A stretch of 10,510 bases of DNA from an uncultured Haloferula sp. (GTDB lineage: Bacteria > Verrucomicrobiota > Verrucomicrobiae > Verrucomicrobiales > Akkermansiaceae). Below the pieces are notes generated by a model. That model saw nothing but the letters and a program-made list of their open reading frames with translations. It did no database searches and was not told the DNA's origin. The translations under genes were made by a program, and so were the position numbers. Location: NCBI GenBank assembly GCA_946481625.1, contig CAMLOZ010000064.1:1-10510 (forward strand), given 5' to 3'. Shown here in pieces: positions 1 through 6,848 of this stretch (the stretch's first letter is position 1; the number at the start of each line of letters is the position of its first letter).

Positions 1-1259
1 CGAGGATCGCCGGACGGGTCAAGGGCGGCGACACCGGCGACACGGCCTGCGACCACTACCGCCGCTTTGCCGATGACGTGAAGCTGATGGCGGAGCTCGG
101 CATCAAGCACTACAGGTTTAGTATTTCGTGGCCCCGCGTGATCCCGGACGGTCGCGGCGCGGTGAACGACAAGGGCCTCGATTTCTACAAGCGCCTGGTG
201 GACACGCTGCGCCGGCATGGCATCCGGCCGCACGCCACGCTTTTCCACTGGGATAGCCCGCAGGCGCTGGAGGACCGCTACGGCTCGTGGCGCAGCCGGG
301 AAATGGCAAAGGACTTCGCCGACTACTGCACCGCGGTCGTCACTCGGCTCGGTGACCGCGTCAGCGATTGGATGACCATCAACGAGATCTTCTGTTTCAC
401 CTACATGGGCTACGGTGTCGGCAAGACGCCGCCGCACGCGCCCGGCACCGTGGTCGCGCGCAAGAAGGACGTCCAGCAGACGGTCCACCACGCGCTGCTA
501 GCCCACGGCCTCGGCTGCCAAGCGATCCGCGCTGCGGCCACCCGCCCGTGCACGGTGGCTCTGGTCACCAACTGCGACACCTACGTGCCGGTCGTCGAGA
601 CGCCCGAAAACATCGCCGCGGCCAAGAAGGCCTTCCTCGCGGAGGAACACAACGGGACGGTCATCGTCCCCGCGCTGACCGGCCGCTACAGCCCGCAGGC
701 GCTGGAGTCGCTCGGGAAAGAAGCGCCCGACATCCAGAACGGCGATCTGGAGATCATCGGGCAGCCACTCGATATGCTGGGGGTCAACCTCTACACGGGC
801 CAATATGTCCGCGCCGCGGAAAACTCGCGCGGCTACGAGATCCTGCCGATGCCGGACAGCTACCCGAAGATGCACATGCCGTGGCTGAACCTGGTGCCGG
901 AGTCGATGTACTGGGCGATCCGTTCGATCAGCGAGGCGCTTGGCAGGAAGGACCTGCCGCTGGTCATTTCGGAGAACGGCTGCGCGACCGACGACAAGTT
1001 GTCCGGCTCGGGCGAAGTTTTCGATCTCGAGCGCGTACTTTACTTGCGCTCCTACCTTCGTCAGGCGAGCCGCGCTATCGCTGAAGGCTATCCGCTGAAG
1101 GGCTACTTCCAGTGGAGCTTGCTCGACAACTTCGAGTGGTCATGCGGTTACGAGAAGCGCTTCGGCTTGGTCCACGTGGACTTTGAAACTCAGAAGCGGA
1201 CGCCGAAGCAGAGCTACCATTGGTATCGGCAGGTCGTCCGCGAAGGACGCGTGCTGTGA
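1..1259 (+). CDS. Beta-glucosidase, glycoside hydrolase family 1 (5'-truncated by window edge)
   Basis: This is a retaining exo-beta-glycosidase of GH1 type, expected to release terminal beta-linked glucose or related sugars from short oligosaccharides. The frame is open from the first complete codon at 3, and the residues before the GTG at 78 already match the family (VKGGDTGDTACDHY), so 78 is internal and about 40 N-terminal residues lie outside the window. Visible landmarks in order are YRFSISWPR, the substrate-pocket segment FHWDSPQALEDRYGSW (most relatives have L where S follows HWD), the acid/base glutamate in TINE (codon 384-386), the nucleophile glutamate in ISENG (codon 972-974), and the aglycone-site block GYFQWSLLDNFEWSCGY followed by RFGLVHVDF. 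Both catalytic glutamates are present, so the enzyme should be active. No signal peptide can be judged because the start is missing. Exact sugar specificity is not readable. Confidence 0.96.
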   Translation, partial: RIAGRVKGGDTGDTACDHYRRFADDVKLMAELGIKHYRFSISWPRVIPDGRGAVNDKGLDFYKRLVDTLRRHGIRPHATLFHWDSPQALEDRYGSWRSREMAKDFADYCTAVVTRLGDRVSDWMTINEIFCFTYMGYGVGKTPPHAPGTVVARKKDVQQTVHHALLAHGLGCQAIRAAATRPCTVALVTNCDTYVPVVETPENIAAAKKAFLAEEHNGTVIVPALTGRYSPQALESLGKEAPDIQNGDLEIIGQPLDMLGVNLYTGQYVRAAENSRGYEILPMPDSYPKMHMPWLNLVPESMYWAIRSISEALGRKDLPLVISENGCATDDKLSGSGEVFDLERVLYLRSYLRQASRAIAEGYPLKGYFQWSLLDNFEWSCGYEKRFGLVHVDFETQKRTPKQSYHWYRQVVREGRVL

Positions 1260-1519
1260 ACGGGAGGCGGCTGACCTGTTGGAAGCATGACTCGCATCGA
1301 TCTCATCGCCCGCCGGTCGGCTGGCGGGTCAAGGTTTCCAACTTCGGGGATGGGCGTCTGACGGCCCACGTCGAGGCAAGAGGCATCGACCGCCGGACGA
1401 TGGTGCGGAAACTGGACTTCGGAATCGAGCTCAGGACGGCCCGCGGGGTCGGGATCCCGGATTCCGATTACCGGGCGCGGCGGTGGCTGTGGCGGGTCGG
1501 TGCGCCCGGTTGGAAACGA
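1260..1519. other. Intergenic stretch with no convincing gene
   Basis: Between the glycosidase stop and the hairpin before the tRNA I see no credible coding region. The open frames here are arginine/proline-rich, match no family I know and run through the tRNA. Two palindromic elements are visible. An 8-bp stem at 1309-1316/1323... pairs CCCGCCGG with CTGGCGGG (1321-1328) around a TCGG loop, with one G-T pair; it lies about 50 bp after the glycosidase stop but has no following T-run. A perfect 10-base palindrome CGGGATCCCG lies at 1450-1459. The first could be a weak transcription stop for the glycosidase. Confidence 0.5.
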
Positions 1520-1546
1520 AGAAGCCCGGCGAGTTGCCGGGCTTTT
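1520..1546. terminator. Strong GC hairpin, likely bidirectional terminator next to tRNA-Leu
   Basis: AGCCCGGC (1523-1530) pairs perfectly with GCCGGGCT (1536-1543) around a GAGTT loop. The stem can extend through A1522, G1521 and A1520 against T1544-T1546. Read on the plus strand it is followed by TTTTATTC, a good rho-independent tail. Read on the minus strand it begins 16 bases after the tRNA CCA end and is followed by TTCTTCGTTT, a poorer but usable tail. It therefore most plausibly ends the tRNA transcript and also blocks plus-strand read-through from the glycosidase side. Confidence 0.75.
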
Positions 1547-1558
1547 ATTCTCAAAGAG

Positions 1559-1643
1559 TGGTGCTCGAGGGGGGACTCGAACCCCCACGGATTGCTCCAC
1601 TAGATCCTTAGTCAAGCGCGTCTACCAATTCCGCCACCCGAGC
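1559..1643 (-). tRNA. tRNA-Leu, anticodon AAG, CCA encoded
   Basis: On the minus strand the acceptor GCTCGGG (1643-1637) pairs with CTCGAGC (1569-1563, one G-T pair), followed by discriminator A1562 and genomically encoded CCA (1561-1559). The D-arm is typical of leucine tRNAs (GGCGGAATTGGTAGACGC). The anticodon arm is CTTGA-CTAAGGA-TCTAG, giving anticodon A-A-G at 1609-1607 with G37, and it has one U-U mismatch in the stem (1614 against 1602). A class II long variable arm contains a GGA/TCC stem with a GCAA loop. The T-arm is GGGGG-TTCGAGT-CCCCC. A34 is uncommon in bacterial leucine tRNAs; it would have to be used unmodified or deaminated to inosine. The tRNA is divergent from the ABC operon. 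Confidence 0.95.
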
Positions 1644-1665
1644 ACATAGTGATTGGTGGGCCGCG

Positions 1666-1694
1666 GATTTAGGCTCCGGGTCCGGGCTTGGCAA
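1666..1694 (-). promoter_or_regulatory. Candidate sigma70-type promoter for tRNA-Leu
   Basis: On the minus strand TTGCCA (1694-1689; five of six matches to TTGACA) is followed after 17 bases by TAAATC (1671-1666; a weak -10). Initiation would fall roughly 15 bases before the mature tRNA 5' end, a reasonable leader. The -10 is poor, so this is tentative. Confidence 0.35.
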
Positions 1695-1696
1695 GA

Positions 1697-1728
1697 GAAT
1701 CTTTGGAATCTTTGTCGAATTTCGAATT
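1697..1728. repeat. Two abutting tandem duplications upstream of the ABC operon
   Basis: GAATCTTTG occurs twice in direct tandem (1697-1705 and 1706-1714). It is followed immediately by TCGAATT twice in tandem (1715-1721 and 1722-1728), with no spacer between any of the four units. The block is AT-rich against a GC-rich background. It sits in the 147-bp gap between the divergent tRNA and the ATPase gene, and is flanked by two copies of GGTCCGGGC (1679-1687 and 1730-1738). It may be a regulator-binding region for the transporter operon, or simply slippage duplications. Confidence 0.6.
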
Positions 1729-1790
1729 CGGTCCGGGCATGCTTCCCGCTTGCATGCGGGGCTCCCGCGGAAAGCATTGCAACAAGCTTC

Positions 1791-2858
1791 ATGGATGCCA
1801 TTCGAGCCGAGTCGATCATCAAACAATTCGGGCAAGTGCGGGCGCTTGACGGCGTGACCGTCGAGGTCGCGGCGGGCGAGCTTTTCTTCCTCCTGGGAGC
1901 CTCGGGCTGCGGGAAAACCACGCTGCTGCGCTGCATCGCCGGGCTGGAAACCCCGACCTCCGGCTCGATCTTCTTCGGCGAGAAGGAGGTGACCACCCTG
2001 CCTCCCCACAAGCGCGAGGCCGCCATGGTCTTCCAGAGCTACGCCCTCTGGCCCCACCTCAATGTCGAGCGAAACGTCGCTTTCGGCCTGGAGGAGCGGA
2101 AGGTGGACAAGGCCGAGATCCGCAGACGGGTGGGGGAGGCCCTCGAATTGGTCCACCTCGCCGGCATGGGCGACCGCGGCATCGACCAACTCTCCGGAGG
2201 CCAGCAGCAGAGGGTCGCCTTGGCCCGCGCCCTTGTCGTCCGGCCGAAATGCCTGCTTCTCGACGAACCTCTCTCGAATCTCGACGCCAAGCTCCGCATC
2301 GAGATGCGCCGCGAGATCCGGCGCATCGTCAAGGAAGGCGGTCTCACCGGCGTTTACGTCACCCATGATCAGGAGGAGGCCCTCTCGATGGCCGACCGCA
2401 TGGCCGTCCTGAACAAAGGCCGCATCGAGCAACTCGGTACCGCCGAAGAGGTTTACCGGAATCCCCACACCGCCTTCGTCTCCGGCTTCATCGGCGAGAC
2501 GAACCTCGTGAAGGGCAAGGTCGTGGAGGTCCGCGGGGAATTCGCCATGATCGAGACCGTGGCCGGCCCGCTGGTCGGCCGTCTCACCCGCCCCGATTGG
2601 GTCCCGGAAGCCGCCGAGGACGTGATCCTCTCCATCCGTCCGGAGGCATGGCGCGTCGAGGCCCAGAGCGGCGAGAATCCCGTCACCGGCAAGATCATCG
2701 AGCGCAGCTACCTCGGCCAGCGCATCCAGTACCTGGTGCAGACCCCCGCGGGGCCGCAGCAGGTCGTCGAGCTGAATCCCCATCTCGTCCGCGATCCCGG
2801 TGAGACCCCGGTGCGCCTGACGGCCCGCCATATCGATGTCGCCGTGCTCCAAGCTTGA
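1791..2858 (+). CDS. ABC transporter ATP-binding protein (FbpC/PotA-like, with TOBE-type C-terminus)
   Basis: This is the nucleotide-binding subunit that powers the importer encoded downstream, on the cytoplasmic face of the membrane. With ATG at 1791 the protein has 355 residues. It shows Walker A GASGCGKTT (36-44), the Q-loop Gln82 in VFQSYALWPH, the signature LSGGQ (134-138), Walker B CLLLDEP (154-160), a D-loop SNLD and switch His192 in THDQEEA. All catalytic elements are intact. Residues from about 235 to the end form the regulatory extension seen in the ferric-iron/polyamine/sugar subclass (FIGETN, then a beta-rich TOBE-like part). The frame stays open upstream to 1653, but the stretch before 1791 has no family similarity and contains the tandem repeats, so 1791 is preferred although no clear Shine-Dalgarno precedes it. 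The binding-protein gene starts 3 bp after the stop, so this is the first gene of a three-gene operon. Confidence 0.95.
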   Translation: MDAIRAESIIKQFGQVRALDGVTVEVAAGELFFLLGASGCGKTTLLRCIAGLETPTSGSIFFGEKEVTTLPPHKREAAMVFQSYALWPHLNVERNVAFGLEERKVDKAEIRRRVGEALELVHLAGMGDRGIDQLSGGQQQRVALARALVVRPKCLLLDEPLSNLDAKLRIEMRREIRRIVKEGGLTGVYVTHDQEEALSMADRMAVLNKGRIEQLGTAEEVYRNPHTAFVSGFIGETNLVKGKVVEVRGEFAMIETVAGPLVGRLTRPDWVPEAAEDVILSIRPEAWRVEAQSGENPVTGKIIERSYLGQRIQYLVQTPAGPQQVVELNPHLVRDPGETPVRLTARHIDVAVLQA

Positions 2859-2861
2859 GCC

Positions 2862-4361
2862 ATGATCCGCCGCTTGCTCCCCATTTTGGCCCTTCTGGTG
2901 GCGGTGGTCGCCGCGCCGATCCTGCTGCGGCGGAATTCGGAACTTGCGGCGGCGGGAAAGGCGGAGGATCGCCTCGTCATCATCACCCCGCACAACGAGA
3001 CCTTCCGGTCGGAATTCGGGGAGGCCGTCGCCCGCTATTGGAAAGGGAAGACCGGCCGCACGCTCTACATCGACTGGCGCATCCCCGGCGGCACGTCGGA
3101 TATCGCGCGCGTGATCGACAGCTCGTTCAAGGCGGCGGATGAGATCAAGGCGCCGGGGATCGGCGTGGATATCTTCTTCGGCGGCGGCGAACCGGACTTC
3201 AAGCTGCAGGCGGACAAGGGCCGCTTCGTCGAGCTGGAGGTTTTCACGACCCATCCCGAGTGGTTCAAGGAGGAGGTCATTCCGGCCAGGTTCACGGGGG
3301 AGAACTACTACGATTCAAAGCGGCTATGGGTCGGGACCTGTCTTTCGCAGATGGGCATATGCTACAACAAGGACACCATCAAGCGTCTCGGGGTCTTGCC
3401 GCCGCGGCGCTGGGAGGACCTCGGCGATCCTGCGTATGCGGGTTACATCGCCCTGGCGGATCCGACCAAGAGCGGCTCGGTCGGGCGGACCTACGAGATG
3501 ATGATCCAGGAGCAGATGAAGCGGGTCATCAAGGAGAAGGGTGACTCGAAGGAGAGCCGCGAGGAAGGCTGGAAGCACGGTCTCAACCTGCTACAGGCCA
3601 TGGCCGCGAACGCCCGCTACTATACGGATTCCGCGAGCAAGATTCCGCACGATGTCGCCCAAGGCGATGCCGCGGCCGGCACTTGCATCGATTTTTATGG
3701 CCGCTCCTACGAGGAGAAGCTCGGCAAGCGGGGCGATTCCCGCCTGCTCTGGTCCGCGCCGCTCGGCGGCACCTCGATCAGCGTCGATCCCATTGCCGTT
3801 TTCCGCGGAGCTCCCCGCGCGGATATCGCGCAGGAGTTCGTGACCTATTGCCTCAGCGATGCCGGGCAGCTCCTCTGGAACGTGAAGGCAGGGCTGCCCG
3901 GCGGCCCGCGGGAGACCTCGCCCCGCCGCCTGCCGGTCCGGCGCGATCTCTACACGGTGGAGAATCTGCCGAAATTCGCCGATCCCGATGCGCTGCCCTA
4001 CGAGCGCAGCGGCGGCTTCGAGTACGACTACGACCTCACCGGAAAGGCTTTCAATGCCCTCCGCCAGATCTTCCGCGCGATGTGCATGGACCCGCATCAA
4101 GAGATGAAGCAGGCTTGGGGGGAACTCCACGACTCCGAGAGGATGGATTCCGGCTCCACCATCACGGTGGCCTCCGCACAATTCTTCGATACCTCGCATC
4201 TGACGTACGACCGCGTGATGAACGAGATCGTGCCGCTCGTCGGACGGAAGGACAACATGGCCAAGCTGGAGATCTCCCGCGAGATGGCCCGCATCTCCGA
4301 GACCTTCCGGAGCAACTACAAGAAAGCCGCGGAGATCGCGAAGGAAGGAGGCCGCCCGTGA
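2862..4361 (+). CDS. ABC transporter extracellular substrate-binding protein (iron/phosphonate/polyamine-type, extended)
   Basis: This is the 499-residue binding subunit of the importer. An N-terminal hydrophobic segment (about residues 5-22, after MIRR) is a signal or membrane anchor. There is no lipobox cysteine, so it is probably periplasmic or anchored through this helix. The mature part opens with RLVIITPHNETFRSEF. It contains the hinge typical of type 2 binding proteins, CYNKDTIKRLGVLPPRRWEDL with AYAGYIALADPTKSGS (about 167-206), then an ARYYTDSASK segment (251-260) and the SISVDPIAVFRGAP block (305-318). These resemble FbpA/FutA and aminoethylphosphonate binders, but I cannot assign the ligand. 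At 499 residues it is well beyond the roughly 330-360 usual for these relatives. Most of the excess lies after about residue 350, where a helical C-terminal extension (KAFNALRQIFRAM and onward) is unassigned. Five cysteines (160, 167, 275, 330, 408) could form disulfides. The stop overlaps the permease start. Confidence 0.9.
   Translation: MIRRLLPILALLVAVVAAPILLRRNSELAAAGKAEDRLVIITPHNETFRSEFGEAVARYWKGKTGRTLYIDWRIPGGTSDIARVIDSSFKAADEIKAPGIGVDIFFGGGEPDFKLQADKGRFVELEVFTTHPEWFKEEVIPARFTGENYYDSKRLWVGTCLSQMGICYNKDTIKRLGVLPPRRWEDLGDPAYAGYIALADPTKSGSVGRTYEMMIQEQMKRVIKEKGDSKESREEGWKHGLNLLQAMAANARYYTDSASKIPHDVAQGDAAAGTCIDFYGRSYEEKLGKRGDSRLLWSAPLGGTSISVDPIAVFRGAPRADIAQEFVTYCLSDAGQLLWNVKAGLPGGPRETSPRRLPVRRDLYTVENLPKFADPDALPYERSGGFEYDYDLTGKAFNALRQIFRAMCMDPHQEMKQAWGELHDSERMDSGSTITVASAQFFDTSHLTYDRVMNEIVPLVGRKDNMAKLEISREMARISETFRSNYKKAAEIAKEGGRP
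4345..4351 (+). promoter_or_regulatory. Strong ribosome binding site deciding the GTG start of the permease
   Basis: AAGGAGG lies six bases before GTG 4358, inside the end of the binding-protein gene. It is the clearest Shine-Dalgarno sequence in the window; the other genes have weak or none. Confidence 0.85.
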
Positions 4362-6052
4362 ACCGTCAGGCTGCCATCGGCGTGACGGTCTTCGTCTCGA
4401 TTCTTTTCGCCGTCTTCTTCATCTACCCCGCCGTTTCGGTGATCGGGGAAGCCTTCCGAACGCCGGATGGTAAGTTCACCCTCGACTTCATCGGCGATGC
4501 CTTCCGCAATCCGGTCTATCGGGAAGGCTTGTGGAATGCGCTCGCGCTCGGCGTCGCCAGTACTGTCGCGACCTTCTTGATCGCTTTTCCCTTGTCCCTC
4601 CTAGCGCACCGCTACGACTTCAGGGGCCGCGGCGTACTCGGCGTGATGATCCTCATCCCGCTGGTGCTGCCGCCTTTCGTGGGTGCCATCGGCATCAAGC
4701 ACATGCTCGGCGTGGAGGGCTCGTTCAATGCCCTGCTCACCGACCTCGGCCTGATGAGCAAGGACAGTCCGATGGACTGGCTCGCGAAGGGACGCTTCTG
4801 GGGGATCGTGGCGATGAACGCGCTGCACCTCTATCCGATCCTCTACATGAACATCAGCGCGGCCCTGTCCAACCTGGACCCCGCCATGGAGCAGGCCGCG
4901 GAAAACCTCGGCTGCCCGCCTTCCCGCCGCCTCTGGCGCGTGACCCTGCCGCTTGCCATGCCCGGCATCTTCGCCGGCTCCGCCATCGTCTTCGTCTGGG
5001 CCTTCACCGAACTCGGCGTGCCGCTGGTCTTCGACTACACCCGTGTCGCTCCGGTGCAGGTCTTCGACGGCATCAAGGATCTCACCGGGAATCCCGCGCC
5101 CTACGCGCTGGTCGCGATCATCCTCGTCATCTCCGCGGTCGTTTTCGGCATCACGAAGGCGCTCTTCGGCCGCCAGACCTCCGGCACCCAGCCGCGCCCG
5201 AAGGGCAGGGGAGGGGAGATCAAGCTCACCGGCCTGCGCGGGCTCGGCTGCGCGATGATCTTCAGCTTCGTCTTCGTCCTCGCCGCCCTGCCGCATGCGG
5301 GCGTGGTGCTGCTTTCGCTCTCGGAGGATTGGTACAAGACCGTCACGCCCGTGGTGATGAGCTTCAGACACTACATCGATGCACTGGGCGATCCGGTCGT
5401 CGTGCCCTCGATCAAGAACAGCCTCATCTACGCCTCCGGAGCGACCTTGATCGACCTCGTCCTCGGCATCGCCATCGCGTGGGTGATCGTGCGCAGCAAG
5501 ATCAAGGGCCGCGCCCTGCTCGACGCCCTCGTGATGTTGCCCTTGGCGGTGCCGGGCCTCGTGCTCGCCTTCGGCTACCTCGCCCTTTCCGAGCAGGGAC
5601 GTCCGCTGAACTTCCTCATCGGCAAGGACGGCAACCCCGCCGCGCTCCTCATCGTCGCCTACGCGGTGCGGCGCCTGCCCTACGTCGTCCGCTCCGCCGT
5701 CGCCGGGCTCCAGCAAAGCAATCCGGCGCTGGAGGAGGCCGCCCGTTCGCTCGGGGCCGATTGGTTCCGCACCCTCCGCCGCGTCTCCCTGCCGCTCATC
5801 GGCGCGAACCTCGCCGCCGGCTGCATCCTCGCCTTCGCCTTCGCCATGCTGGAAGTGAGCGACAGCTTGATCCTCGCCAAGCAGACCGAGCATTTCCCGA
5901 TCACCAAGGCGATCTACACGCTGCTCTCCTCGCTGGGGAACGGCCATGAACTTGCCGCCGCCCTCGGGGTCTGGGCCATGGTCTTCCTCGCCATCTCGAT
6001 CACCGGTGCGGCTGCCCTCGCCGGCAAGCGCGGCGGCCTTTTCCGGGTCTAG
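4358..6052 (+). CDS. ABC transporter permease, two fused MetI-like units (FbpB-type)
   Basis: This is the membrane channel of the importer, a single 564-residue chain carrying both transmembrane halves. The GTG at 4358 overlaps the upstream TGA (GTGA). It is preceded by a strong Shine-Dalgarno AAGGAGG (4345-4351, six bases spacing), and the protein becomes hydrophobic immediately (IGVTVFVSILFAVFFIYP), so this start is well supported. The first permease unit spans about residues 55-270, with the EAA coupling loop at 178-198 (EQAAENLG...TLP). The second spans about 350-555, with its loop at 459-479 (EEAARSLG...SLP). A charged linker (about 271-290) separates them. These loops dock on the ATPase. 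The fused arrangement is characteristic of ferric-iron and related importers. No gene for an outer-membrane receptor or specific enzyme sits nearby to identify the substrate. Confidence 0.95.
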   Translation: MNRQAAIGVTVFVSILFAVFFIYPAVSVIGEAFRTPDGKFTLDFIGDAFRNPVYREGLWNALALGVASTVATFLIAFPLSLLAHRYDFRGRGVLGVMILIPLVLPPFVGAIGIKHMLGVEGSFNALLTDLGLMSKDSPMDWLAKGRFWGIVAMNALHLYPILYMNISAALSNLDPAMEQAAENLGCPPSRRLWRVTLPLAMPGIFAGSAIVFVWAFTELGVPLVFDYTRVAPVQVFDGIKDLTGNPAPYALVAIILVISAVVFGITKALFGRQTSGTQPRPKGRGGEIKLTGLRGLGCAMIFSFVFVLAALPHAGVVLLSLSEDWYKTVTPVVMSFRHYIDALGDPVVVPSIKNSLIYASGATLIDLVLGIAIAWVIVRSKIKGRALLDALVMLPLAVPGLVLAFGYLALSEQGRPLNFLIGKDGNPAALLIVAYAVRRLPYVVRSAVAGLQQSNPALEEAARSLGADWFRTLRRVSLPLIGANLAAGCILAFAFAMLEVSDSLILAKQTEHFPITKAIYTLLSSLGNGHELAAALGVWAMVFLAISITGAAALAGKRGGLFRV

Positions 6053-6118
6053 GTGCCGCCTCCCCGTTAGTATTTCCGCATTGCCCAGCGCCCTGCGATT
6101 TGCCAGCGTCCCGGACCG

Positions 6119-6763
6119 ATGACGATGCCCCGCCTGCTTCACGTCCTTCCGGCGCTTTGCCTCGCGGCCTGCGCCGGCTCCGGCGATGACGGCTCCTCAT
6201 CTTCCCAAGGTGCCTCCGCCCAGAGCCTCAGCCCCGATCCCGTCGCCCTGAATCGGATCAAGAGCGGCGACAACGGCGACGACGATTTCGCCAAGATTGC
6301 CGGCAAGTACGGCAGCGACAGCCCCTACATGCAGAAGAACGGCAAGCCGATGGGCGACTTCAAGGAGTTCACCGGCTTCAACCGCGACAACCCCGAGTTC
6401 AAGGGGAAATGGGACAAGGAGTACAAGGCTGGCGACTACAAGAAGAAGTCCTGGTGGGGCGACAAGGACTACGCCACCAAGGTTTACGCCGGCAACACCG
6501 ACGCCAACTCCCTGAAGAAGGAATCCCGCTGGGGCAAGAAGAACGCCGGGGAGGGCGACAAGCTCGCCCGCGAATCCAGCGAAACCTACGGTACCAAGGA
6601 CTACGCCACCGGTCGCGCGCGCGAGGAAGGTGGCGATGCCATCCAGAAGGTTTCCGACGCCGAGACCGATGAGCGCCGTCGTGTCTTCACCCGGCCTGAC
6701 ATCATCCCGTGGCGGCAGCAGGGGCTGACGGTCGAGGATACGAACCGGATGCTGGGGCGGTAG
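6119..6763 (+). CDS. Small charged lipoprotein of unknown function
   Basis: This is a 214-residue predicted lipoprotein. The N-terminus MTMPRLLHVLPALCLAAC ends in a lipobox (LAAC, Cys18), followed by a Gly/Ser/Asp linker, so it should be lipid-anchored in the cell envelope. The mature part is hydrophilic and rich in Lys, Asp, Gly and Tyr/Trp. Residues about 78-123 form a block that looks conserved (MGDFKEFTGF, FKGKWDKEY, KKSWWGDKDYATKVY). The KDYAT motif recurs at 160-164 (TKDYATGRA), and the C-terminus is RPDIIPWRQQGLTVED. I recognise no named domain. It begins 66 bp after the permease stop on the same strand; I see neither a good terminator nor a clear promoter in that gap, so read-through is possible. 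ATG 6125 is an alternative start; both retain the lipobox. Its high charge might indicate a protein or cell-wall contact role, but that is a guess. Confidence 0.85.
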   Translation: MTMPRLLHVLPALCLAACAGSGDDGSSSSQGASAQSLSPDPVALNRIKSGDNGDDDFAKIAGKYGSDSPYMQKNGKPMGDFKEFTGFNRDNPEFKGKWDKEYKAGDYKKKSWWGDKDYATKVYAGNTDANSLKKESRWGKKNAGEGDKLARESSETYGTKDYATGRAREEGGDAIQKVSDAETDERRRVFTRPDIIPWRQQGLTVEDTNRMLGR

Positions 6764-6788
6764 GATCTCGCAAGGGTTCCCGCAGACA

Positions 6789-6828
6789 ACCTGCCCGACC
6801 GTCTTCTTCCGAATCGGGCCGGGCAGGT
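6789..6828. terminator. Inverted repeat in the convergent gap (candidate bidirectional terminator)
   Basis: ACCTGCCCG (6789-6797) pairs perfectly over 9 bp with CGGGCAGGT (6820-6828) around a 22-base loop. It sits centrally in the 85-bp gap between the convergent lipoprotein and lectin genes. Neither side has a real T-run (minus side TTGTCTGCG), and the loop is long, so intrinsic termination is plausible rather than certain. A shorter alternative pairing of CCCGA with TCGGG is possible inside. Confidence 0.45.
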
Positions 6829-6848
6829 CTGACCCCCTGGATAAACTC

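Noticed and set aside
1220..1603. 127-residue open frame over the glycosidase end and tRNA
   Set aside because: Its C-terminus (SRGDSNPHGL) is the well-known spurious translation antisense to a leucine tRNA, and the rest has no family features.
1214..1615. 133-residue minus-strand open frame starting in the tRNA
   Set aside because: It begins inside the tRNA-Leu sequence and continues through the hairpin and into the glycosidase; low-complexity Pro/Arg composition indicates a chance frame.
1559..1643. tRNA as integration site of a mobile island
   Set aside because: No direct repeat of the tRNA 3' end, integrase or phage gene is visible in the window.
1653..1790. Upstream extension of the ATPase gene
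   Set aside because: The frame is open but the encoded residues do not resemble the family N-terminus and the DNA contains the tandem repeats; the ATP-binding domain starts normally from 1791.
1608..3254. 548-residue minus-strand open frame
   Set aside because: It lies antisense to the ATPase and binding-protein genes, which carry full motifs; the frame exists because of high-G+C codon bias.
4601..6142. 513-residue minus-strand open frame
   Set aside because: Antisense to the fused permease; composition dominated by Asp/Glu/Gly/His/Arg typical of the mirror of membrane-protein codons.
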